Shown: positions 1 to 6,143, counted from the stretch's first letter. The stretch is 11,459 bases of DNA from Candidatus Omnitrophota bacterium (GCA_028714595.1 JAQTMD010000034.1:1-11459); one strand, 5' to 3'. Notes: generated from the sequence alone by a model not told the origin. Translations and numbers: made by a program.

Positions 1-1
1 C

Positions 2-187
2 GCCTTTGAACGTTCGGCCGATTCCCAGGCCATCGCCGCCACCGCGCGGCCCGATGCCTTTATCTCGGCGATGGAAAAGCTGGGCGACCAGAACCTCGCC
101 GACCGCGACCCTCACCCCCTCGTCAAGTTCGTCTTTTTCGACCATCCCGGTATCGCCGAGCGCATCGAGCGCGCCAGGCGGGCGTAA
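2..187 (+). CDS. M48 family (Ste24-like) zinc metallopeptidase, C-terminal fragment
   Basis: An open frame enters from the left edge and ends at TAA 185-187, leaving 61 residues; the true start is outside the window. The fragment begins AFERSAD, which fits the ExxAD motif of M48 peptidases, where the Glu (residue 3 here) is the third zinc ligand. The rest (DAFISAMEKLGDQNLAD, then DPHPLVKFVFFDHPGIAERI) follows the usual C-terminal pattern of Ste24/CAAX-protease-like members: a helix with an ALEKLA-type motif, then a PHPL...HP.I.ERI tail. The HExxH motif and the membrane segments expected in the family lie upstream and cannot be checked. Family members are usually inner-membrane proteases that cleave near membranes or act in protein quality control. 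The next gene seems to have its own promoter (195-223), so cotranscription is not required. The family call is good; the exact substrate is unknown. Confidence 0.8.
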   Translation, partial: AFERSADSQAIAATARPDAFISAMEKLGDQNLADRDPHPLVKFVFFDHPGIAERIERARRA

Positions 188-194
188 TTCCCTC

Positions 195-223
195 TTGAAC
201 GCCGGTTGATTTTCCTGTACAAT
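195..223 (+). promoter_or_regulatory. sigma70-like promoter, predicted to give a leaderless mRNA
   Basis: TTGAAC (195-200) and TACAAT (218-223) are separated by exactly 17 bp and match the sigma70 consensus at 4/6 and 5/6. The expected transcription start, about 7 nt past the -10 box, falls on or next to the A of the ATG at 230. No Shine-Dalgarno sequence precedes that ATG; the bases in front are a C/T-rich ACCTCC. The upstream in-frame TTG at 206 lies inside the promoter spacer and so is unlikely to be the start. Confidence 0.6.
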
Positions 224-229
224 ACCTCC

Positions 230-2158
230 ATGGAGACCAAAGAACAGGCGCTCGAAGAATTCCTGAAGAGCTTCCGCATCGCGTACAACTTCATCCTGCT
301 CTATTCAAAAGACCATAAATCCTTCGTCAAGTCCATCGCCGACCTGAAAGAAAAAGCCGAGATACTCTTTTCCTTCCTGAGCCCCCTTGACATCGTGGTG
401 GCGCCGCAGGCGCTTTCCATCGACGGCGTCCTCTACGAGAAGATAGCCCTCCACAGGGAGCTCGCCGCATTGTTCCACCTGCGCAAGATCGAGAGCATAC
501 GGCTTTCCAAGGGTATCTCCACGGACGAGCTGATCCTGCTGTTCGAGAAGCTGGCGCTTGCGCCGAAAGAGGTCATCCGTTCAGGGGGCCTCAGCACCCT
601 GCTGGCCGAGGCAGGGCCCCTGCTGCACTGTTCGGTGGTCGATCTGGATTACTCGGTCCTGCTGCGCGGCGAGGGCGAGGAAGTCAGGGATATCTGGTCG
701 TTCATGCTGCGCAGCGCCGTCGATAAGGCGGACTCGTCGCGGATCGAGGAATTCGCCGAGAATTTCGAGGCGATGCTGGACAGGGTCAAGCCGTCAAGCA
801 TCCTGGAGGACGAGGAGCTCAATGCCAGCCTCAAGAAATTCCTGGCGTACCTCGCGAAGCACGACCACGCCAAATTCATGGAGTGCAACCGCACATTCCT
901 GTCCGCGGTGCTCAAGGACAAGGGTATCGTGGACAAGGAATCAAACCTGGCCAAGCTCAAGGAGTTTCTGGTGGACTTGAGCGAAGAGGATTACGCCCAG
1001 TCGCTCTGGGACGTGATCGTCAGCGACGAGCACTTCGACGAGTCAGGCTTCGCTTTGTTCGCCAAGCTGGTGGATAGAGACAAGCATCCGAAGGTCGCAT
1101 CGATGTTTGCCGAGAAGCTGTCCCGCAAAAACGCCGGTCAGCTTTCTCCCGGCGCAACCCGCAAGGTCAAAGAATTGTTCCAATCCGACGACCGGCTCAA
1201 GATCTCGGAGGTCTACCGCCAGGCCATCCTGTCCATCGGACAGGGACACATCTTTGAAGCGGGGCTGGTCTTTGACCGCGTCCAGATCGACAAGAACTTC
1301 CAGTACATCCTGCTGGACCTGCTGCTGGCGGAGCAGGTGCCGCAGCGGCAGCAGCTTGTCTGCGATAGCCTGGTAAAGGTCTGGGACAGGGTCGCCCGGG
1401 AGAGAAACATCCAGTACATCACCTGTCTTATCGAGGTGATCGAGGCGAAAAAGGCGCAGGGACTCAAGGTCCTGGAGTTCACGCGGCTGGTGAAACGCGT
1501 TTCTGAATTCATCGAGTCGTTCGTCTGGGAAGAGAAGGTCAGCGAGGGTTTCCTGCAGCTGCTCGAATCCGTGACCGAAAGCTCCGTGGGGGCCGAGGAA
1601 TACCTGCGGAAGATCTTCGACGAAGGAAAGGTGTTGCCGCGGGCGATCGCGATGTTTTTTGCGCTCTTCCCCGCCCAGACCGGGAGGTTTTATCAGCGCC
1701 TGGAAGAAAAGCACGCGGATGTGGAGCTGGTCGCCGGGATCATCGACGCGGTCAAAGTCATGGATTCCCCGAAAAAGCTTTCCATCTTAGAAAGCATCTT
1801 TGCGGCCTCAAACGACATCATCAAGGCCGAGATCCTCAAGGTCATGGCGTCGCTGGGAACGTACAACAAGGAATTCATCTTTGAGATCATCCATACCGGA
1901 AGCAGTTTCCTGAAGAAAGAGGCCTTGACCGTGCTTTCCGACCAGGCAGACACCCAGCGGGCCATGGAAATGCTTTTTATCGTCGATAATCCCTGGGGGC
2001 GGAACAACGCCATCCTGCTGGAGAACCTCGGGCTGGTCGAGGAACTGCAGTATGCGCAGGCGGCACAGTATGTGGAACAGCTGAGCCGTTCAACGCCGTT
2101 CTGGAACTTCCCTTTGCGCCGGCGGATCAAGGAAGTCAAGGAGCGTTTACATGCTTGA
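230..2158 (+). CDS. Helical-repeat (HEAT-like) protein with an N-terminal domain shared with the next gene
   Basis: The protein has 642 residues from the ATG at 230. A TTG at 206 would add 8 residues but lies within the predicted promoter. I do not recognise a named family. There is no signal peptide or membrane segment, so it is probably cytoplasmic. Residues about 5-140 match the N-terminus of the following HD protein: LYSKDHKSFVKS pairs with LYGVEHQKFAKS, and IESIRLSKGISTDEL...LAPKE with IERISFARGMTRDDL...LAPKE. The remainder is almost entirely amphipathic helix, with HEAT/ARM-like pairs most visible at about 510-620. Repeat proteins of this kind normally serve as binding scaffolds. The gene overlaps the HD gene by 8 nt, so the two are probably made together and may interact through, or share a signal sensed by, the common domain. 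No catalytic motif is seen. The function is unknown; the pairing is the main clue. Confidence 0.75.
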   Translation: METKEQALEEFLKSFRIAYNFILLYSKDHKSFVKSIADLKEKAEILFSFLSPLDIVVAPQALSIDGVLYEKIALHRELAALFHLRKIESIRLSKGISTDELILLFEKLALAPKEVIRSGGLSTLLAEAGPLLHCSVVDLDYSVLLRGEGEEVRDIWSFMLRSAVDKADSSRIEEFAENFEAMLDRVKPSSILEDEELNASLKKFLAYLAKHDHAKFMECNRTFLSAVLKDKGIVDKESNLAKLKEFLVDLSEEDYAQSLWDVIVSDEHFDESGFALFAKLVDRDKHPKVASMFAEKLSRKNAGQLSPGATRKVKELFQSDDRLKISEVYRQAILSIGQGHIFEAGLVFDRVQIDKNFQYILLDLLLAEQVPQRQQLVCDSLVKVWDRVARERNIQYITCLIEVIEAKKAQGLKVLEFTRLVKRVSEFIESFVWEEKVSEGFLQLLESVTESSVGAEEYLRKIFDEGKVLPRAIAMFFALFPAQTGRFYQRLEEKHADVELVAGIIDAVKVMDSPKKLSILESIFAASNDIIKAEILKVMASLGTYNKEFIFEIIHTGSSFLKKEALTVLSDQADTQRAMEMLFIVDNPWGRNNAILLENLGLVEELQYAQAAQYVEQLSRSTPFWNFPLRRRIKEVKERLHA

Positions 2159-3488
2159 ACAGGTGGAACTCGCCTTCCGCGCCTTTATGTCGGCCTTGCA
2201 GACCGCAAAGCTTTACGGGGTCGAACATCAGAAATTCGCGAAATCCCTGGAGGCATGCGTCGCGGTCTTTGCACAGGCATTCGAGGAACGGGGTGAACTG
2301 GTCTTCGGGATCATCGGGGAAGAGCTCGCGTTCGAGAAAGATATCCTGTTCGAGCTTTCCAAGGCCGCACAGCCGGTGATGGTATATCTGAAGGCCAAAG
2401 ACATAGAGCGCATCTCGTTTGCCCGCGGTATGACCAGGGACGACCTCGCTAAATTCTTCGGCTTCCTGCTTGCGCCCAAGGAGGAGCAGAAGAAGGACCT
2501 CCAGGAATACCTGACGCTGGCCGGCGTGCGCACCATTACGGTGGGCAAGATAAAGGCGTCCACGGAAAAGATCGAGGCTGCCGAAGCGGTGAACCATATG
2601 AACCTCTACATGAGTTCGATGGATACCTTCACCCGGTCGCTCGACGACATCCTGGATGCCAAAGACCTGAATTACCTTGACCTGCGCTTCAACGTCGGTT
2701 CTCTCTTCGAAAGCATCGCCACCAGGCACCAGGAGCTCCTGAAGCTCACCGTCGTTAAACGCTACGACCTCTCGACGTTCGCGCACATCGTCAACGTCGC
2801 CATCCTTTCCATATTTTTCTCCTCGAAACTGGGCCTTGAGAAAGACGACGTCCTGGACATCGGCATCGCCGCGCTCTTCCACGATATCGGCAAGATGGGC
2901 ATCTCTCGTAAGATCGTCAAGAAGACCGATAAATTGAGCGACGAGGAGTTCGAGAAGATCAAGGGACACACCATCTACGGGGCGGAGCTGCTGCTCAAAT
3001 ACGTGGATACCCTGGGAGAGCTTCCGGTGCTGGCGGCGTTCGAGCACCATCTCAAATCGGATTTCAAGAGTTATCCGCGCATCGCCTTTCCGCAGAAACC
3101 GCACCTGTCCAGCGCGATCATCGAGGTCTGCGACATCTACGACGCGCTCTTTTCGCGCCGCAGCTACAAGGCGGGCCTGCCGCCGAACGTGGTCTACGAG
3201 ATCATGATGAAGGAAAAGGCCAAGATGTATTACCCGCAGCTGGTGGATGTCTTCTTCAAGCTCATCGGCGTCTGGCCGATCGGGACGCTGGTGAAGTTGA
3301 ACGACGGCTCCGTCGCCGTCGTGCGCGAAGAAAATGAAAACGGCATATTCGCCCCCGTCGTCGAGGTCGTTTCGCCGCAGGCGGGCCGCCGGACCGTCGA
3401 CCTTGCCGCATCAGCCGGCGCCGTCACCGTCGAGAAGTCCATCGATCCTCTCTCCGAAGAAGGCAAGCCCTTCGCCGCCCTCATCTAA
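2151..3488 (+). CDS. HD-domain (HD-GYP-like) phosphohydrolase with degenerate GYP motif
   Basis: The protein has 445 residues. The start at ATG 2151 is supported by AAGGAG at 2138-2143, 7 nt upstream, and lies within the end of the previous gene. Residues 2-135 are the domain shared with that gene. The HD domain spans about 200-345 with all expected metal-binding positions: H212, H244-D245 in HDIGKMGI with K248, H273 in the KGH..YGAELL stretch, H299-H300, and D328 in CDIYDAL. A C-terminal tail (about 376-410, PIGTLVKLNDGSVAVV) is the extension common on HD-GYP proteins. HD-GYP enzymes hydrolyse cyclic di-GMP. Here the usual HHExxDGxGYP is HHLKSDFKSYP (299-309), so the HH and YP are kept but E, DG and the GYP glycine are changed. 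A metal-dependent hydrolase fold is well supported. Activity on c-di-GMP is uncertain: it could act on another nucleotide or be a sensor. No response-regulator receiver domain or transmembrane segment is present. Confidence 0.85.
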   Translation: MLEQVELAFRAFMSALQTAKLYGVEHQKFAKSLEACVAVFAQAFEERGELVFGIIGEELAFEKDILFELSKAAQPVMVYLKAKDIERISFARGMTRDDLAKFFGFLLAPKEEQKKDLQEYLTLAGVRTITVGKIKASTEKIEAAEAVNHMNLYMSSMDTFTRSLDDILDAKDLNYLDLRFNVGSLFESIATRHQELLKLTVVKRYDLSTFAHIVNVAILSIFFSSKLGLEKDDVLDIGIAALFHDIGKMGISRKIVKKTDKLSDEEFEKIKGHTIYGAELLLKYVDTLGELPVLAAFEHHLKSDFKSYPRIAFPQKPHLSSAIIEVCDIYDALFSRRSYKAGLPPNVVYEIMMKEKAKMYYPQLVDVFFKLIGVWPIGTLVKLNDGSVAVVREENENGIFAPVVEVVSPQAGRRTVDLAASAGAVTVEKSIDPLSEEGKPFAALI

Positions 3489-3499
3489 CCCCGTCACAA

Positions 3500-3744
3500 G
3501 TCGCAAAGAGTTGCCCGCCGGATTTTGCGGGTCCTATGCTGTTGAGCAAGGCCTGTCTCGGGGGGTCTCGCAGCACCGCTCGCATTTCCCCGGCGTGGAA
3601 ATGCTCGCTCGGGTGATTTTTCTCGCTCTCGCCTTCGCTGTGTCCCTGCGGACGAACCATGCCCGCTCGAAAAATCAACGTGCTGCTCGATCCCCCGAGC
3701 CCCCCGCTCATACAATCACCCGCAAAATCCGACAGATGTGCGAC
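3500..3744. repeat. Large branched inverted-repeat element A (candidate structured RNA or repeat element)
   Basis: This half of the 3489-3944 non-coding gap folds on itself through nested perfect arms. These are GTCGCA 3500-3505 with 3739-3744 (6 bp), CGGATTTTGCGGGT 3519-3532 with 3718-3731 (14 bp), CTCGGGGG 3557-3564 with 3692-3699 (8 bp), and GCAGCAC 3570-3576 with 3680-3686 (7 bp). Inside the last stem are two side hairpins: GCATTTCC 3582-3589 with 3597-3604 (8 bp, 7-nt loop), and TGATTTTTC 3614-3622 with 3669-3677 (9 bp). The second contains GTCC 3642-3645 with 3650-3653. Nesting of this kind, with unpaired joints, looks like a multi-branch RNA. The unpaired parts of the inner branch are purine-rich on the minus strand (GCGAAGGCGAGAGCGAG), weakly favouring a minus-strand transcript. 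A palindromic repeat element is equally possible. No protein is supported here. Confidence 0.6.
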
Positions 3745-3750
3745 ATAATG

Positions 3751-3937
3751 CATCGGCAACGTTGGATGGTTTGAGCGTGCAATCAGAACTTTTTCGGCAC
3801 CGCGCTGGGCGGTAGCGCACAAGGTCTTACGCCGAACGAGAGCCGGCGCGGAAGAGAGGCTTCAAGCGAAAGTGAGGCGTAAGCCGTAGTGCGCGGCGAA
3901 AAAGTTCGCACGCGAAAACCAGGAAACGTTGCCGACG
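3751..3937. repeat. Long imperfect hairpin element B (candidate structured RNA or repeat element)
   Basis: A single extended hairpin of about 187 nt sits 6 nt after element A and ends just before the lpxB stop codon. Its paired arms are TCGGCAACGTT 3753-3763 with 3925-3935 (11 bp), TGGTTT 3767-3772 with 3916-3921, GCGTGC 3775-3780 with 3908-3913, GAACTTTTTCG 3786-3796 with 3897-3907 (11 bp), then CCGCGC 3800-3805 with 3891-3896 or alternatively GCGCAC 3815-3820 with 3889-3894, and CTTACGCC 3826-3833 with 3876-3883 (8 bp). Internal loops are small and partly symmetrical (GGA/GGA, GA/GA). The left strand can also form GCGCT/AGCGC (3802-3806/3814-3818). The apical region is rich in GA and GAAAG on the plus strand, as in RNA loops. 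There is no U-tract placed as in an intrinsic terminator. An RNA gene, a 6S-like hairpin or a palindromic mobile repeat are all open. Confidence 0.6.
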
Positions 3938-3944
3938 GAGATTG

Positions 3945-5093
3945 TTACGACTGGCGGAGGAAGTCGACGATGATGGAGGCGGCGCGGTCGGTGGCGCCCG
4001 GCTCACCCAGAGCCGGCCCCACGGATTCCAGGTCGCTGCGCATGCGCGCGCGGGCGGCTTTGTCCTGCAGGAGGGAAAGGAAATAGTCGCAGATCTTCTC
4101 GGGATCGGCGTCGAACTGGATGAACTCGGGGACGATCTGCCTGCCTTTTACCACGTTGACCAGGCCTATGTACGGGATACGGATGGCCAGGCGCGCCAGA
4201 CACCAGGTCAGGAAGCTCACTTTATAGACGATCGCCATCGGCACGTGCATCAGCGCCGTCTCCAGCGTTGCCGTGCCCGAACAGACGAGGGCGGCGTCGC
4301 TGGCGCCGAGCGCGTCGTAAGTGCGGTCGGTAACGAGTTTCACGGGCAGGTCCGAGCCGGCAAGGAACCGGCTATAAACTTTTTCTTTTACCGTCGAGGA
4401 ACGCAGCACCACGAACTGCACCCGGTCGTCCAGGTAATCCCGGATGATCGACGAGCAGCGAACCATGACGGGGAGCAGGCTTTTGACTTCTTTTTCACGC
4501 GAACCGGGCAAAAGGGCCACGGTCAACTTGCCGGGTGAGAGGCGGCAGTCGCGCAGGAAAGTTTCCCGGGGAACGGATGCGCGCGCAGTGTCGAGCAGCG
4601 GATGGCCGACAAAAGATACGGGGACGCCGGCGGCCCGATAAAGGCGTTCTTCGAAATCGAAGAAGACGATCATGCGCGCGACCGAAGCCCTGATGGCCCG
4701 GATGCGTTCTGCGCCCCAGGCCCAGACTTGCGGGCTGATGTAGTAGAATACCGGGATGTTGCGCAGGGCAAGCTCTTTCGCAAGGCGCAGGTTAAAGCCC
4801 GGATAATCGACGAGGATGGCGAGGTCCGGTTTTTCTTCTTCCGCGCGTCCGACGATATCGGCGAATATCCGTTTGAAACGCGCCAGGTTCTTGAGCACTT
4901 CCCAAAATCCTACGACGGCGATCCCGGTGAGGTCAAAGCGGACGTCGACGCCTGTCTTTCGCATCAGGCTGCCGCCCAGCCCGAACCATTCGGCCCGGGG
5001 AAATTTCCGGTTGACTGCGGCGACAAGGTTTGCCGCGTGCAGGTCCCCGGAGGCTTCGCCGGCAACTATCAGAATCTTTTTAGTTTTTTCCAT
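3945..5093 (-). CDS. lpxB: Lipid-A-disaccharide synthase
   Basis: LpxB (GT19) joins UDP-2,3-diacylglucosamine to lipid X (2,3-diacylglucosamine-1-phosphate), forming the beta-1,6 lipid A disaccharide at the cytoplasmic face of the inner membrane. The 382 residues match the usual family length. Motifs run in order: GEASGDLHAANL (12-23), GLGG (38-41), DYPGFNLRLAK (96-106), YYISPQVWAWG (117-127), the FDFEE stretch (145-149), VGHPLLD (162-168), LLPGSREKEV (194-203), SGTATLE (272-278) and VPEFIQ (321-326). The start at 5093 lies inside the end of the upstream dehydrogenase gene, with a 25-nt overlap and no clear Shine-Dalgarno, so translation is probably coupled. The gene ends at TAA 3945-3947, facing the HD-domain gene across the inverted-repeat gap. 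lpxA, which often precedes the dehydrogenase, is not in this window. The family call is very secure. Confidence 0.97.
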   Translation of the reverse strand: MEKTKKILIVAGEASGDLHAANLVAAVNRKFPRAEWFGLGGSLMRKTGVDVRFDLTGIAVVGFWEVLKNLARFKRIFADIVGRAEEEKPDLAILVDYPGFNLRLAKELALRNIPVFYYISPQVWAWGAERIRAIRASVARMIVFFDFEERLYRAAGVPVSFVGHPLLDTARASVPRETFLRDCRLSPGKLTVALLPGSREKEVKSLLPVMVRCSSIIRDYLDDRVQFVVLRSSTVKEKVYSRFLAGSDLPVKLVTDRTYDALGASDAALVCSGTATLETALMHVPMAIVYKVSFLTWCLARLAIRIPYIGLVNVVKGRQIVPEFIQFDADPEKICDYFLSLLQDKAARARMRSDLESVGPALGEPGATDRAASIIVDFLRQS

Positions 5094-6001
5094 ATCTGGT
5101 CGCGGATGGACAGGGCCGTGCCGAGCGCCTCGCGCGCGACTTCGCCGCTGACGAGCGGAGTGGTGTGATGGGCAACGCTTTCCAGGAACGAGGCGAGCTC
5201 TTTTGCGAGCGGCTGTTCTTTTTCTATGGGCAGCGCGACTTTGACGATGCCGCCGGCAGGATCCTTTTTATAGAGGAAGGCGTGCTGGTTTTTGTAATCG
5301 AGAGAGATGTAGGCGTTCTTAAGGAACATGCGGATCTTGCGCACGACCTCGTCGGAGACGCGGCTTGCGGTGATGTTCGCCACGCAGCCGTTGGCAAAGT
5401 GCAGGCGGGCGTTGGCGATGTCCTCGAAGGGGGTCAGTACGTTGACGCCGATGGCGTCGATCCTTTTTACGGCAGAGCCGACCAGGCCAAGGCAGATGTC
5501 GATGTCGTGGATCATCAGGTCCAGCACCACGCCGACGTCAAGCGAACGGTGAGGAAAGGGGCTGAGGCGGTGGCACTCGATGAAGTAAGGCTGTTTGAAG
5601 TACTGGCGGCAGGCAGCGAAGGCGCTGTTGAAGCGTTCGATATGGCCGACTGCCAGGACGGCCTTCTTCCTGCGGGCCAGGGTGATCAACTGGTCTGCCT
5701 CGCGCAGGGTGGCGGTGAACGGCTTTTCCACGAGGCAGTGAATGCCGCGCGCAAGGAACTCCCGGGCCACGGCAAAGTGCCGGATGGTGGGGACACAGAT
5801 GCTCACCGCATCCACGGTGCCGAAGAGGTCGCGGTAATCTACCACGCCGGGCACCTGCAGCGTACGACACACATGCTCCAGGCGGTCAGGGTCGACGTCG
5901 CAGACCGCGGCAAGCGAACAGCCGTCGAGCTCCTTGTAGAGCTTGGCGTGCAGGCTTCCCAGATAGCCGGTTCCGATGACTGCGACCCTGATTTTATGCA
6001 T
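5069..6001 (-). CDS. Gfo/Idh/MocA family NAD(P)-dependent dehydrogenase, possibly UDP-GlcNAc 3-dehydrogenase (GnnA-like)
   Basis: The product has 310 residues from the ATG at 6001. A longer frame reaches 6040, but its ATG at 6010 lies in the predicted -10 box, and MHKIRVAVIG is the normal family start. The N-terminal Rossmann fold shows GTGYLGSLHA (10-19) and CDVDPDR (34-40). The catalytic-region EKP motif is at 92-94 (VEKPFT). The C-terminal alpha/beta half carries DLMIHDIDIC (161-170), holding the conserved H165/D166 pair. Family members oxidise sugars or nucleotide sugars. Sitting directly before lpxB suggests a substrate in lipid A synthesis. In Acidithiobacillus and Leptospira, GnnA from this family oxidises UDP-GlcNAc at C3 and GnnB aminates it, giving amide-linked lipid A. 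No GnnB aminotransferase is in this window, so the GnnA reading is inference. Other nucleotide-sugar oxidoreductases remain possible. Confidence 0.85.
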   Translation of the reverse strand: MHKIRVAVIGTGYLGSLHAKLYKELDGCSLAAVCDVDPDRLEHVCRTLQVPGVVDYRDLFGTVDAVSICVPTIRHFAVAREFLARGIHCLVEKPFTATLREADQLITLARRKKAVLAVGHIERFNSAFAACRQYFKQPYFIECHRLSPFPHRSLDVGVVLDLMIHDIDICLGLVGSAVKRIDAIGVNVLTPFEDIANARLHFANGCVANITASRVSDEVVRKIRMFLKNAYISLDYKNQHAFLYKKDPAGGIVKVALPIEKEQPLAKELASFLESVAHHTTPLVSGEVAREALGTALSIRDQIWKKLKRF

Positions 6002-6008
6002 GAAAATC

Positions 6009-6037
6009 ATAGTACCAAAGCACTCGACAAAAGTCAA
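6009..6037 (-). promoter_or_regulatory. sigma70-like promoter for the dehydrogenase-lpxB operon, predicted leaderless
   Basis: Read on the minus strand, TTGACT (6037-6032) and TACTAT (6014-6009) are 17 bp apart, matching consensus at 5/6 and 4/6. The -10 box ends 7 nt before the ATG at 6001, so transcription would start at or within one base of the start codon. No Shine-Dalgarno is possible in such a transcript. The upstream ATG at 6010 lies within the -10 box, which supports the start at 6001. This promoter overlaps the opposing msbA promoter by 14 bp. Confidence 0.55.
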
Positions 6038-6052
6038 CAAATATGATAAAAT
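6024..6052 (+). promoter_or_regulatory. sigma70-like extended -10 promoter for msbA
   Basis: TCGACA (6024-6029) and TAAAAT (6047-6052) have a 17-bp spacer, each one base from consensus, and a TG at 6044-6045 gives an extended -10 element. The expected start is near 6059, leaving a leader of about 85 nt before the msbA ATG that contains the three-copy palindromic repeat. The -35 region lies inside the spacer of the opposing dehydrogenase promoter, so one polymerase should exclude the other. Confidence 0.6.
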
Positions 6053-6074
6053 AACTCGTCTAAACCGGTATTCT

Positions 6075-6116
6075 AACCTCGTAGGTGCAACCTACGAGGT
6101 TGAACCTACGAGGTTG
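6075..6116. repeat. Three-copy short palindromic repeat in the msbA leader
   Basis: AACCTACGAGGTTG occurs twice in direct tandem (6089-6102 and 6103-6116). Just before lies the opposite orientation, AACCTCGTAGGT (6075-6086), which pairs perfectly over 12 bp with 6090-6101 around a GCA loop. Each copy is itself a near-palindrome of the form AACCT-N3-AGGTT. Outside the set, AACCG 6063-6067 with CGGTT 6123-6127 and CTCGT 6055-6059 with ACGAG 6128-6132 can close a larger stem. The block could be tandem operator sites, an mRNA hairpin with two alternative partners, or a dispersed palindromic repeat. No T-run follows, so it is not an intrinsic terminator. Confidence 0.8.
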
Positions 6117-6143
6117 TAGTTTCGGTTACGAGAGAGACGGAAG

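Noticed and set aside
206..229. TTG start at 206 for the helical-repeat protein
   Set aside because: It lies in the promoter spacer and would add eight residues with no similarity to the paired N-terminus of the HD protein; ATG at 230 is preferred.
3582..3625. Rho-independent terminator for the HD gene (8-bp hairpin followed by TTTTT)
   Set aside because: The T-run begins about 12 nt after the stem and is itself one arm of another stem (3614-3622/3669-3677), so the spacing does not fit. It is better read as part of element A.
3481..3822. A 113-codon minus-strand frame (and a 146-codon plus-strand frame from 3334) across the convergent gap
   Set aside because: The frames cross the inverted-repeat arms, overlap the end of the HD gene or its antisense, have no ribosome-binding site, and show no protein-like pattern. 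The base-pairing structure explains the sequence better.
6002..6040. Longer N-terminus (13 more residues) for the Gfo/Idh dehydrogenase
   Set aside because: The extension precedes the normal family start and overlaps the predicted -35 and -10 boxes, so it would not be transcribed.
6075..6116. Very short CRISPR-like array
   Set aside because: The copies abut directly with no spacers, are 14 bp long, and one is inverted.
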